From Halanaerobium sp041694515 (GTDB taxonomy: Bacteria > Bacillota > Halanaerobiia > Halanaerobiales > Halanaerobiaceae), in assembly GCA_041694515.1 (NCBI GenBank), contig JASMSZ010000099.1, positions 1 through 8,824 on the forward strand: a stretch of DNA of 8,824 nt. The letters run 5' to 3'. Positions 1 to 5,596 of this stretch are shown here, piece after piece. Each line of letters opens with the position of its first letter. Position 1 is the first letter of the stretch. The notes under the pieces are model-generated. The model did no database searches. It saw nothing but the letters and a program-made list of their open reading frames with translations, and was not told where the DNA came from. The position numbers were made by a program, and so were the translations under genes.

Positions 1-55
1 AATTTGCCTTTATCCTGGATAAGTAATCTTAATTTCTTTATTGTTAAAAATTTAC

Positions 56-84
56 TTACAATTTAGTCTTTGAGCTGATATAAT
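56..84 (+). promoter_or_regulatory. Probable sigma-A promoter of the aminopeptidase gene
   Basis: A perfect -10 box, TATAAT, lies at 79-84 and is preceded by TG at 76-77, which makes it an extended -10. A weak -35 candidate, TTACAA, lies at 56-61 with a 17-bp spacer. A transcript would start near 91 and carry a leader of about 38 nt to the ATG at 129. The -10 is convincing and the -35 is poor, which an extended -10 can tolerate. Nothing else is recognisable in bases 1-55. Confidence 0.6.
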
Positions 85-128
85 TAACGAGAATAAAATT
101 TAGAATAACAAAATAGGAGGTATTATAG

Positions 129-1529
129 ATGAGTGAAGAAAAAAAGAATGAGAATGCGTATCAGGCCAAAAATGCCTGGATAGAAATGGGAGAAGAGGAA
201 AGAAAAGAAGTTTTTTCTTTTAACGAAAACTATGCAGAATTTTTAAGTGAAAATAAAACCGAAAGAGAATTTGCCAGGGCTGCGATAGCTGAGCTGGAAG
301 CAGCAGGTTTTAAAAATATTAAGCAGTATGAGAGTCTCAAAAAGGGAGATAAAGTTTATGTAGAAAATCGTTCTCGGGCTTTAATGGCAGCTGTGATCGG
401 CGAAAAAGACTTAAAGGAAGGCTTAAAAATCGTCGGCAGCCACATTGATTCTCCAAGGCTTGATTTGAAACCAAATCCACTTTACGAAGATGGTGAAATG
501 GCAATGTTTAAGACCCACTATTATGGTGGTGTCAAAAAATATCAGTGGGTTACAATGCCGCTGGCTGTGCACGGAGTGGTTATTAAAGATGACGGCAGCC
601 AGATAAAGATTAGTATTGGCGAAAAAGAGGATGAACCGGTATTTTTTATCAGTGATGTGCTGCCCCATCTCGGTAAAAAACAGATGAAAAAATCAATGAG
701 TGAGGGGATCAGTGGTGAACAGTTAAATGTAGTTGTGGGCAGTATTCCGGTTGCAGATGAAGATGCTAAAGATAAAATTAAAACCGCTGTTTTAAATCAT
801 CTTAAATCCGAATATGATTTTAAAGAAGAAGATTTTATCAGTGCTGATCTCCAGGTAGTGCCTGCGTTTAAGACCAGAGATGCCGGTTTTGATAGAGGTT
901 TACTTGCCGGCTATGGTCATGATGATCGGGTCTGCAGTTATACAGCTTTAGAGGCGATTTTAGATGTAAAAGAACCTAAATATACTTCCATAGTTTTACT
1001 GATGGACCGCGAAGAGGTAGGGAGCATGGGCTCTACAGGTATGCAGTCCCATTTCTTTGAAGATCAGGTAGCAAATCTGGTAGACCTTTATTATAATCAA
1101 TACAGCGAATTACTGGTGCGTAAGGTAATGCAGAACTCCAGAGTGCTGTCGGCAGATGTAAATGCAGCTTATGATCCTGATTTTGCTGAAGTCTATGCCA
1201 AACATAATTCGGCTTATCTGGGTAAAGGTATTGTTATTTCTAAATACACAGGTTCTGGTGGTAAAGGTGGAGCTTCTGAGGCCAGCGCTGAATTTATGGG
1301 AGAAATCAGAGGTCTCTTTAATAACGCAGGTGTAATCTGGCAGACAGCTGAGCTCGGTAAGATCGATGAAGGTGGAGGCGGAACTATTGCTCAGTTCCTT
1401 GCTAATTATAATATGGATGTAGTTGACTGTGGACCGGCTGTGCTTTCGATGCATTCCCCCTATGAAGTTGTGAGCAAGGCTGATGTATATCATTCCTATT
1501 TAGCTTATAATGTATTTTTAGAAAGATAA
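129..1529 (+). CDS. M18-family zinc aminopeptidase (aminopeptidase I / aspartyl aminopeptidase type)
   Basis: This 466-residue protein is a cytosolic metallo-aminopeptidase that removes N-terminal residues from peptides using two bound metal ions. The M18 ligand set is complete: His105 and Asp107 in GSHIDSPRLDLKP, Asp265/Asp266 in GHDDRV, the acidic pair Glu295-Glu296 in DREEVGSMGSTGM, Asp343 in LSADVNAAYDP, and His442 in LSMHSPYEV. The length matches bacterial M18 enzymes, and the N-terminal extension of about 50 charged residues is usual for this branch. There is no signal peptide. The ATG is set by an AGGAGG at 115-120, eight bases upstream. The gene has its own promoter and terminator, so it appears monocistronic. 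Substrate preference (acidic or neutral N-termini) cannot be read from the sequence, so I give no gene symbol. The family call is secure. Confidence 0.93.
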   Translation: MSEEKKNENAYQAKNAWIEMGEEERKEVFSFNENYAEFLSENKTEREFARAAIAELEAAGFKNIKQYESLKKGDKVYVENRSRALMAAVIGEKDLKEGLKIVGSHIDSPRLDLKPNPLYEDGEMAMFKTHYYGGVKKYQWVTMPLAVHGVVIKDDGSQIKISIGEKEDEPVFFISDVLPHLGKKQMKKSMSEGISGEQLNVVVGSIPVADEDAKDKIKTAVLNHLKSEYDFKEEDFISADLQVVPAFKTRDAGFDRGLLAGYGHDDRVCSYTALEAILDVKEPKYTSIVLLMDREEVGSMGSTGMQSHFFEDQVANLVDLYYNQYSELLVRKVMQNSRVLSADVNAAYDPDFAEVYAKHNSAYLGKGIVISKYTGSGGKGGASEASAEFMGEIRGLFNNAGVIWQTAELGKIDEGGGGTIAQFLANYNMDVVDCGPAVLSMHSPYEVVSKADVYHSYLAYNVFLER

Positions 1530-1550
1530 ATTAAGCTTAAAATTATTATA

Positions 1551-1589
1551 AAAACACAGGTGGAGCAGGAGAGTGCTTCCCTGTGTTTT
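1551..1589 (+). terminator. Intrinsic terminator after the aminopeptidase gene
   Basis: Arms AAAACACAGG (1551-1560) and CCTGTGTTTT (1580-1589) pair perfectly. Inside them GGAGCA (1562-1567) pairs with TGCTTC (1574-1579), with one G-U pair and a bulged T at 1561, leaving a 6-nt loop. The 3' side ends in four T and then an AT-rich run. The flanking A and T runs mean it could also stop transcription from the other side. Confidence 0.8.
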
Positions 1590-1643
1590 AAATTTAATTT
1601 CTATAAATGTTAATTGCTTAACTTTAATTAATTTTATATCGTA

Positions 1644-1680
1644 TATAATAAATGTTGTAAGTTATATGGTATATTACAAT
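1644..1680 (+). promoter_or_regulatory. Candidate promoter region of the disulfide oxidoreductase gene
   Basis: Three -10-like boxes are present: TATAAT at 1644-1649, TATATT at 1670-1675 preceded by TG at 1667-1668 (extended -10), and TACAAT at 1675-1680. None has a good -35 at 16-18 bp. TTAACT at 1618-1623 is 20 bp before the first, and TTGTAA at 1655-1660 is 14 bp before the third. A terminator lies upstream, so a promoter must be in this 135-bp gap, but I cannot choose which box is used. An imperfect dyad (1655-1679) overlaps the downstream candidates. Confidence 0.45.
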
Positions 1681-1724
1681 AACTGCCATAATTAGAACTA
1701 ATAATACTCAGGGAGTGATCTACA

Positions 1725-2384
1725 ATGGCGAAAATCGATCAGGAAGAAAAAAATAAGATTAAGGAACTGTTTTCTAAACATTTAAAAGACGAGGTTAATT
1801 TACTTTTCTTTTCTAAAGATAAAGACTGCCAGTATTGTGCAGATACAGAAGAAATTTTAACTGAAGTAACCGCTTTAGATGAAAAAGTAAATTTTGAAAA
1901 ACATTTAGTGGGCAGTGATAAAGCTGAAGAATTAGGTGTTGATAGAGCACCGGCAATTATTTTTCTAAATAATGAAGGTCAGGACAGTGGAGTTCATTTT
2001 TATGGAATCCCATCAGGTTATGAGTTTACTTCTTTAATTGAAGATATTCTGGATATGTCTGATCATGAGAGAATCGACTTATCTGAGGATATTAAAAAAG
2101 AAGTAAGAGCAATTGAATCTGATATCCTGCTGCAGGTATTTATTACCCCAACCTGTCCTTACTGTCCTCGTGCGGTTAGAGTTGCTCACCAGATGGCAAT
2201 GCTTAACCCCAGGATCAGAGGAGAAATGGTAGAGGCAGTGGAGTTTGAAGAACTTTCCGCAAGCTTTAATGTCTCCGGAGTACCAAAAACAGTTATTAAC
2301 TCAGGTGCAGAAGAGCAGGTTGGTGCAGTTCCAGCCAAAACAATTTTAAAGAAAATTAAGGATTTAGCAAAAGCAGCCAGCTAA
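1725..2384 (+). CDS. Glutaredoxin-like protein disulfide oxidoreductase (PDO type), two thioredoxin folds
   Basis: This 219-residue cytosolic protein is a tandem of two thioredoxin-fold units, each with its own redox motif. The N-terminal unit has CQYC at residues 35-38 and a cis-proline motif in DRAPAIIFL. The C-terminal unit has CPYC at 144-147 and a cis-proline motif in SGVPKTVI. This two-site layout, including the CQYC/CPYC pairing, is that of the PDO family known from Pyrococcus and other thermophiles, whose members reduce, oxidise or shuffle protein disulfides. There is no signal peptide or membrane segment. Start: ATG preceded by GGGAGTGATC (1711-1720), a variant of the extended anti-16S match. 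It is followed 101 bp later by thioredoxin trxA, so a shared thiol-redox role is likely. Its electron donor, such as a thioredoxin reductase, is not in this window. The alternative label 'glutaredoxin-like domain protein' means the same family. Confidence 0.88.
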   Translation: MAKIDQEEKNKIKELFSKHLKDEVNLLFFSKDKDCQYCADTEEILTEVTALDEKVNFEKHLVGSDKAEELGVDRAPAIIFLNNEGQDSGVHFYGIPSGYEFTSLIEDILDMSDHERIDLSEDIKKEVRAIESDILLQVFITPTCPYCPRAVRVAHQMAMLNPRIRGEMVEAVEFEELSASFNVSGVPKTVINSGAEEQVGAVPAKTILKKIKDLAKAAS

Positions 2385-2411
2385 ATTAAAGATTTTGTAT
2401 TTTAATTCACA

Positions 2412-2449
2412 TGTACCCGGTACAAAAAGGCCTTTTTGTACCGGGTACA
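2412..2449. repeat. Perfect 38-bp palindrome built from two smaller palindromes, between the PDO gene and trxA
   Basis: The 38 bases are an exact inverted repeat with its axis between 2430 and 2431 (AAAAAGG/CCTTTTT at the centre). Each half contains its own palindrome: TGTACCCGGTACA (2412-2424) and TGTACCGGGTACA (2437-2449), with centres 25 bp apart. As RNA it could form either one long hairpin of about 17 bp with a GGCC loop, or two small hairpins. It is followed by AATAAATAATTT rather than a T run, so it is not a standard intrinsic terminator. Possible roles are a double operator for a dimeric repressor, an RNA processing or stability element separating the two messages, or a dispersed chromosomal repeat. 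The function is inferred only. Confidence 0.9.
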
Positions 2450-2485
2450 AATAAATAATTTCACACAACAGGAGGAAATTTTATA

Positions 2486-2806
2486 ATGAGTAAACCGCTA
2501 AAAGTAACAGATGATAACTTTAACAGTGAAGTTTTAAGTGCTGACAAAAAAGTTTTAGTTGATTTTTGGGCAGAATGGTGCGGCCCCTGTAGAATGGCAG
2601 CCCCTGTCTTAGAGGATGTAGCAGGAGATTATGGTGACCAGATTAAGGTTGTTAAATTAAATGTTGACGAAAATCAGCAAACTGCTTCCAGATATGGAAT
2701 CATGAGTATCCCCACCATGTTAGTTTTGGAAGATGGTAAGGTTGTAGATAAACTGGTAGGATATATGCCTAAGGATAAACTTGTAAAAAAATTAGGTTTA
2801 AAATAA
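2486..2806 (+). CDS. trxA: Thioredoxin
   Basis: Standard 106-residue cytosolic thioredoxin that reduces protein disulfides through a dithiol pair. The active site WCGPC gives Cys32 and Cys35, preceded by VDFWAE. The buried acidic residue is Asp26 and the cis-proline is Pro76 in SIPTML. The C-terminal half ends with DGKVVDKLVGYMPK, the usual last strands and helix. An AGGAGG at 2470-2475 sits ten bases before the ATG. It lies downstream of the two-domain disulfide oxidoreductase gene and is followed by a clear terminator, so the pair forms a small thiol-redox unit, either cotranscribed or partly uncoupled by the palindrome at 2412-2449. I see no convincing separate promoter in the 101-bp gap. 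The family call is certain; the symbol follows the usual name for this length and motif. Confidence 0.96.
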   Translation: MSKPLKVTDDNFNSEVLSADKKVLVDFWAEWCGPCRMAAPVLEDVAGDYGDQIKVVKLNVDENQQTASRYGIMSIPTMLVLEDGKVVDKLVGYMPKDKLVKKLGLK

Positions 2807-2825
2807 TAAATTTTAATCAAATTTC

Positions 2826-2866
2826 AAAACCTCTCTCTCTATTTTAAGATAGAAGAGGGGTTTTTT
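2826..2866 (+). terminator. Intrinsic terminator after trxA
   Basis: AAAACCTCTCTCTCTAT (2826-2842) faces ATAGAAGAGGGGTTTT (2849-2864) across a short loop. The stem is nearly continuous, with a bulge and mismatch in the CT-rich part, and is followed by a run of six T (2861-2866). This is a clear end to the redox unit. Confidence 0.88.
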
Positions 2867-2874
2867 ATATTTTC

Positions 2875-2901
2875 TTGCAGATAACCCTGTAAAAGTATAA
2901 A
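2875..2901 (+). promoter_or_regulatory. Weak promoter candidate for the flavodoxin-fold gene
   Basis: TTGCAG at 2875-2880 and TATAAA at 2896-2901 are separated by only 15 bp. TATGAT at 2906-2911 is another -10-like box without a -35. A promoter is expected here because a strong terminator lies just upstream, but the exact boxes are uncertain. Confidence 0.35.
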
Positions 2902-2931
2902 GTTTTATGATAAAATTAAGATTGATTAAAA

Positions 2932-2948
2932 AAGGAGGGTTATGAGTG
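2932..2948 (+). promoter_or_regulatory. Ribosome binding site that selects the GTG start at 2946
   Basis: AAGGAGG at 2932-2938 is seven bases before GTG 2946. An out-of-frame ATG at 2942 is only three bases from the Shine-Dalgarno sequence and would give an 11-residue peptide ending at a TGA. Spacing therefore favours GTG as the real start. Confidence 0.75.
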
Positions 2949-3353
2949 CAGCGTTTATTAGTTATCCATACACCTGATGCTGATCTGACGGAGATAGCAG
3001 AAGGAATTAAAGAAGGGGCAGAAGCCCAGGGATTTAGAGTTGATTTAAAAAATACTAAAGATATTGGTAATGGGGTTTCCTTTTATCCCTATGATTTGAT
3101 TGTAGCAGGCAGCACAACTGAGGGAATTTTTCGGGGAAAGATAGATCAATCTTTAACTAAGTTTCTTTCAGAAGCTAAAAGAACTGTCGGCAGGGATGCT
3201 GTCGCCTATGTTAAACCTCGCTTTTTTGCAACGAATAAGTCTTTAAAAAAAGTAATGTCAGCTCTGGAATCACAGGGCTGTATAGTTAAAAATTTCAAGG
3301 CAATTAAGGACCACCAATCAGCAGTAGAATTTGGTAAAAATCTTAAAATATAG
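2946..3353 (+). CDS. Small flavodoxin-fold protein
   Basis: 135 residues, the size of a short-chain flavodoxin. The pattern fits the alternating beta/alpha fold: a first strand LLVIHT (residues 4-9), a helix through about residue 28, then YPYDLIVAGSTTEGIFRGKID (about 48-68), which resembles the flavodoxin segment 'YDLIIIGSPTYGG', and AVAYVKPRFFA (about 82-92) where the fourth strand usually lies. Two things are odd. The usual phosphate-binding loop of T/S-x-T-G-x-T type after the first strand is replaced by HTPDADLTE. The usual 'YG' after the third strand is 'EG'. FMN binding, or a different mode of it, is therefore uncertain. The protein is cytosolic and bounded by terminators on both sides, so it is probably monocistronic. 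It may be a flavodoxin-domain protein with a non-electron-transfer role; no partner is visible. Confidence 0.72.
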   Translation: MQRLLVIHTPDADLTEIAEGIKEGAEAQGFRVDLKNTKDIGNGVSFYPYDLIVAGSTTEGIFRGKIDQSLTKFLSEAKRTVGRDAVAYVKPRFFATNKSLKKVMSALESQGCIVKNFKAIKDHQSAVEFGKNLKI

Positions 3354-3358
3354 AATTT

Positions 3359-3393
3359 AAAAACCGCAGTTAAAATTTGGGCTGTGGTTTTTT
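3359..3393 (+). terminator. Intrinsic terminator after the flavodoxin-fold gene
   Basis: AAAAACCGCAG (3359-3369) pairs with CTGTGGTTTTT (3382-3392) with one G-U pair. The loop is 12 nt and the T run ends at 3393. The loop also holds the only -35-like bases for the next gene. Confidence 0.85.
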
Positions 3394-3404
3394 CAAATTA
3401 TAAT
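3377..3404 (+). promoter_or_regulatory. Possible promoter of the DUF1934-argS-pyrG cluster
   Basis: A perfect TATAAT lies at 3399-3404, directly behind the terminator T run. The matching -35 would be TTGGGC at 3377-3382 (16-bp spacer), inside the terminator loop, and is a weak match. A transcript would start around 3411, within or next to the Shine-Dalgarno GGAGTG (3410-3415), leaving a leader of about 17 nt. Confidence 0.45.
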
Positions 3405-3427
3405 ATTCTGGAGTGAATTAATAAAGA

Positions 3428-3865
3428 ATGAGTAAAAATGTTTCTATTAAATTAGAAAATGTACAGCAAATTATTGATGATCAGGAAAAACAGAGGCTAA
3501 ATAATCAGTACCAGGGCGAATTTTATATTAAAAATGAAAAACTTTATTTAAGCTATCAGGATGATGCCGAAGGTATGGATGGAGCCCGGACTGTTGTCAA
3601 AATTGATCCGGAGCGGGAACGAGTTCTGCTTTTGCGACACCAGCCTGCAGCTATGAAACAGGATTTTGTAATAGGAAAGAAGCAGGAAGGATATTTTAAA
3701 ACTGCCTATGGTGAGATTAAAATGGCAGTTAAAACTAAGAGATTGGAAATGGAAATCAGCGAGAATGCCGGACTGATTAGAATTAATTATCAGGTCTTTT
3801 TGGGTGGAGAATTAAATGCTGAACACCATTTAAAAATTAATTATAAAATATTAAAGGGAAATTAA
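3428..3865 (+). CDS. DUF1934 / YwiB-like beta-barrel protein
   Basis: 145 residues, the normal size for the DUF1934 family, a small cytosolic calycin-like beta barrel of unknown function. Features that fit are the alternating beta strands beginning with a GEFYIKNEKLYLSYQDD segment (about 30-46), a central VVKIDPERERVLLLRH stretch, and the ending HHLKINYKI. A member (ywiB) also sits directly before argS in Bacillus, which supports the assignment by position. The ATG is preceded by a fairly weak GGAGTG at 3410-3415 with a long 12-base spacing; an in-frame stop just upstream (3422-3424) rules out an earlier start. The gap to argS is 16 bp, so it is almost certainly cotranscribed and perhaps translationally coupled. 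The role is unknown and the family call comes from recognition rather than search. Confidence 0.82.
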   Translation: MSKNVSIKLENVQQIIDDQEKQRLNNQYQGEFYIKNEKLYLSYQDDAEGMDGARTVVKIDPERERVLLLRHQPAAMKQDFVIGKKQEGYFKTAYGEIKMAVKTKRLEMEISENAGLIRINYQVFLGGELNAEHHLKINYKILKGN

Positions 3866-3881
3866 TGGGAGGTTTATTGTT

Positions 3882-5543
3882 TTGCAGAAAAATTTACAGG
3901 CCGCAGTGGAAGCTGAGTTGATCAGTTTTCTGGTCGAAAGTGTAAAAAAAGCTATTTTTGAGGGAGATTTAGATTTAGAAAAGGTGCCTGCGGTTTCAAT
4001 TGAGGTACCCCGGGAAAAAGGTCACGGTGACTATGCTACCAATCTGGCAATGGTTTTAGCAGGACAGGCAGGGATGAACCCCCGTCAGATTGCCGAAATA
4101 ATAGTTGAGAATTTTGAAAGTGAAGTTGTAGAAGAAATCAGTATAGCTGGCCCGGGTTTTATTAATTTTAAACTAAAAAATGCCTGGCTCTGGAATAATC
4201 TGAAGCTGATTACTAAACGAGCAGAAGATTATGGTAGAATAGATGCTGGTAGAGGAAAAAAAGTTCAGATTGAGTTTGTTTCTGCTAATCCAACTGGTCC
4301 ACTCCATGTTGGTCACAGCCGGGGAGCGGTTGTTGGAGATGTCACTGCTTCGGTTATGGAGGCTGCGGGCTTTGATGTAGAACGAGAATATTACATCAAT
4401 GATGCCGGAAACCAGATGGATATTTTAGGTGAGTCAACTCTTTTAAGATACAGAGAGCTTCTCGGAGAAGAAATAAAAATGCCCGAAGATGTTTATGCAG
4501 GTGAGTATGTTAAAGAGATTGCACAGGATTTATATGAGCAGTATGGTTCGGATTTAATGGAAAAAGATAAGTCAGAAAGGCTGAAAATCTGCCGTGAATA
4601 TGCCTATCAGGAAATGCTTAAAAATATTGAGCATGATTTAAAAGAATTTGGAATTGTTTTTGACAGCTGGTTTAGTGAGCGAACTCTGCATCCTGATAAA
4701 ATTGAGCAGGCAATTAAGCTGCTGCATAATAAAGGACATATTTTCGAAAAAGGAGATGCCCTCTGGTTTAAATCAACTGAATTTGGTGATGATAAAGATC
4801 GAGTTATTATTAAATCAGATGGTTCTCCAACCTATCTGGCTGCAGATATGGCTTATCATTTAGATAAGCTGGAGCGCGGTTTTGATAAACTGATTAATGT
4901 CTGGGGAGCTGACCACCACGGTTATATCCCGCGGATGAAGGCTGTAATTGAAGCCTTTGGTTATGATCAGGATACCCTGGAGGTAATTGTGGTTCAGATG
5001 GTTACCCTGCTTCGCAGAGGGAAAAAGATGCCGATGTCTAAAAGAGCAGGCAGTTTTGTGACCATGAATGAAGTGAATCAGGAAGTGGGGACAGATGCAG
5101 CCCGTTATTATTATGTAATGCGCAGTACGGACAGCCACCTTGATTTTGATCTGGAACTTGCCAAGGAAGAATCAAGTAATAATCCAGTTTATTATGTACA
5201 GTATGCTCATGCCAGAATTCACAGTATAATAGATAATGCTGAGCTGGAAGCAGATGCTGAAAATCTTAATCTTTTAACCAATGAAGCTGAAATTGATTTA
5301 ATGAAAATGCTGGCTAAATTTCCGGAAGAAATCAAACGGATTGCTGAGTCCAGACAGCCTCATCACCTGACAACTTATGCCTATGACCTTGCAACTGCTT
5401 TCCATTCGTTCTATAATAATTGCCGGGTAAATACAGATAATGAAAGCTTAGCTCAGGCAAGACTTTATTTAGTTAATGCCGCCCGCCAGGTATTAAAGAA
5501 TGTTTTAACCCTGCTGGGAATCAGTGCACCGGAGCAGATGTAG
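3882..5543 (+). CDS. argS: Arginyl-tRNA synthetase (class Ia)
   Basis: This 553-residue cytosolic enzyme attaches arginine to tRNA-Arg using ATP. The order is that of bacterial ArgRS. An N-terminal Add1 domain recognises the tRNA (about 1-95, with REKGHGDYATNLA). The Rossmann catalytic core follows, with the signature SANPTGPLHVGHSRG whose HVGH is at residues 142-145. The second ATP-binding motif, MSKR at 385-388 in KKMPMSKRAG, departs from KMSKS as is common in ArgRS. A helical DALR anticodon-binding domain ends in LLGISAPEQM. The start is TTG 3882, placed nine bases after GGGAGG (3867-3872); ATG 3865 and TTG 3877 are in other frames, and a later start would cut into the Add1 domain. It follows the DUF1934 gene by 16 bp and precedes pyrG by 50 bp with no terminator. 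The rare start codon may keep translation modest. Confidence 0.97.
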   Translation: MQKNLQAAVEAELISFLVESVKKAIFEGDLDLEKVPAVSIEVPREKGHGDYATNLAMVLAGQAGMNPRQIAEIIVENFESEVVEEISIAGPGFINFKLKNAWLWNNLKLITKRAEDYGRIDAGRGKKVQIEFVSANPTGPLHVGHSRGAVVGDVTASVMEAAGFDVEREYYINDAGNQMDILGESTLLRYRELLGEEIKMPEDVYAGEYVKEIAQDLYEQYGSDLMEKDKSERLKICREYAYQEMLKNIEHDLKEFGIVFDSWFSERTLHPDKIEQAIKLLHNKGHIFEKGDALWFKSTEFGDDKDRVIIKSDGSPTYLAADMAYHLDKLERGFDKLINVWGADHHGYIPRMKAVIEAFGYDQDTLEVIVVQMVTLLRRGKKMPMSKRAGSFVTMNEVNQEVGTDAARYYYVMRSTDSHLDFDLELAKEESSNNPVYYVQYAHARIHSIIDNAELEADAENLNLLTNEAEIDLMKMLAKFPEEIKRIAESRQPHHLTTYAYDLATAFHSFYNNCRVNTDNESLAQARLYLVNAARQVLKNVLTLLGISAPEQM

Positions 5544-5577
5544 TAAATACTTAAAACTAATTTTAAAGATTAAAAGT

Positions 5578-5596
5578 GGAGGAGATAGCAAAAATG
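5578..5596 (+). promoter_or_regulatory. Ribosome binding site that fixes the pyrG start at ATG 5594
   Basis: GGAGGAGAT (5578-5586) lies 8-11 bases before ATG 5594. An in-frame GTG at 5576 overlaps this Shine-Dalgarno sequence and has no site of its own, so the six extra residues it would add (MEEIAK) are not likely to be translated. Starting at MTKYIFVTGG matches the family N-terminus. Confidence 0.85.

Noticed and set aside
10..22. Short palindrome TTATCC-T-GGATAA at the window start
   Set aside because: The arms are only six bases with a one-base centre, it cannot fold as a hairpin without losing pairs, and its context lies outside the window.
2412..2449. Reading the 38-bp palindrome as an intrinsic terminator
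   Set aside because: It is followed by AATAAATAATTT rather than a T run on either strand, so it was listed as a repeat of unknown role.
2942..2977. ATG just before the flavodoxin-fold gene
   Set aside because: It is out of frame with that gene, only three bases from the Shine-Dalgarno sequence, and encodes just 11 residues.
4648..4863. Second + strand frame inside argS
   Set aside because: It overlaps the ArgRS catalytic region in another frame and has no recognisable motif.
4860..5138. Open frame on the minus strand inside argS, and similar ones inside the aminopeptidase, pyrG and hydratase genes
   Set aside because: They lie fully within well-supported genes on the other strand, have no family-like motifs, and their sequences look like the complement of coding DNA.
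5576..5593. In-frame GTG that would extend CTP synthase by six residues
   Set aside because: It overlaps the Shine-Dalgarno sequence used by ATG 5594, has no site of its own, and the extra residues are not family-like.
5544..5593. Possible CTP-responsive attenuator before pyrG
   Set aside because: No hairpin followed by a T run and no G-rich transcription start are present in this 50-bp gap, so the Bacillus-type mechanism has no support here.
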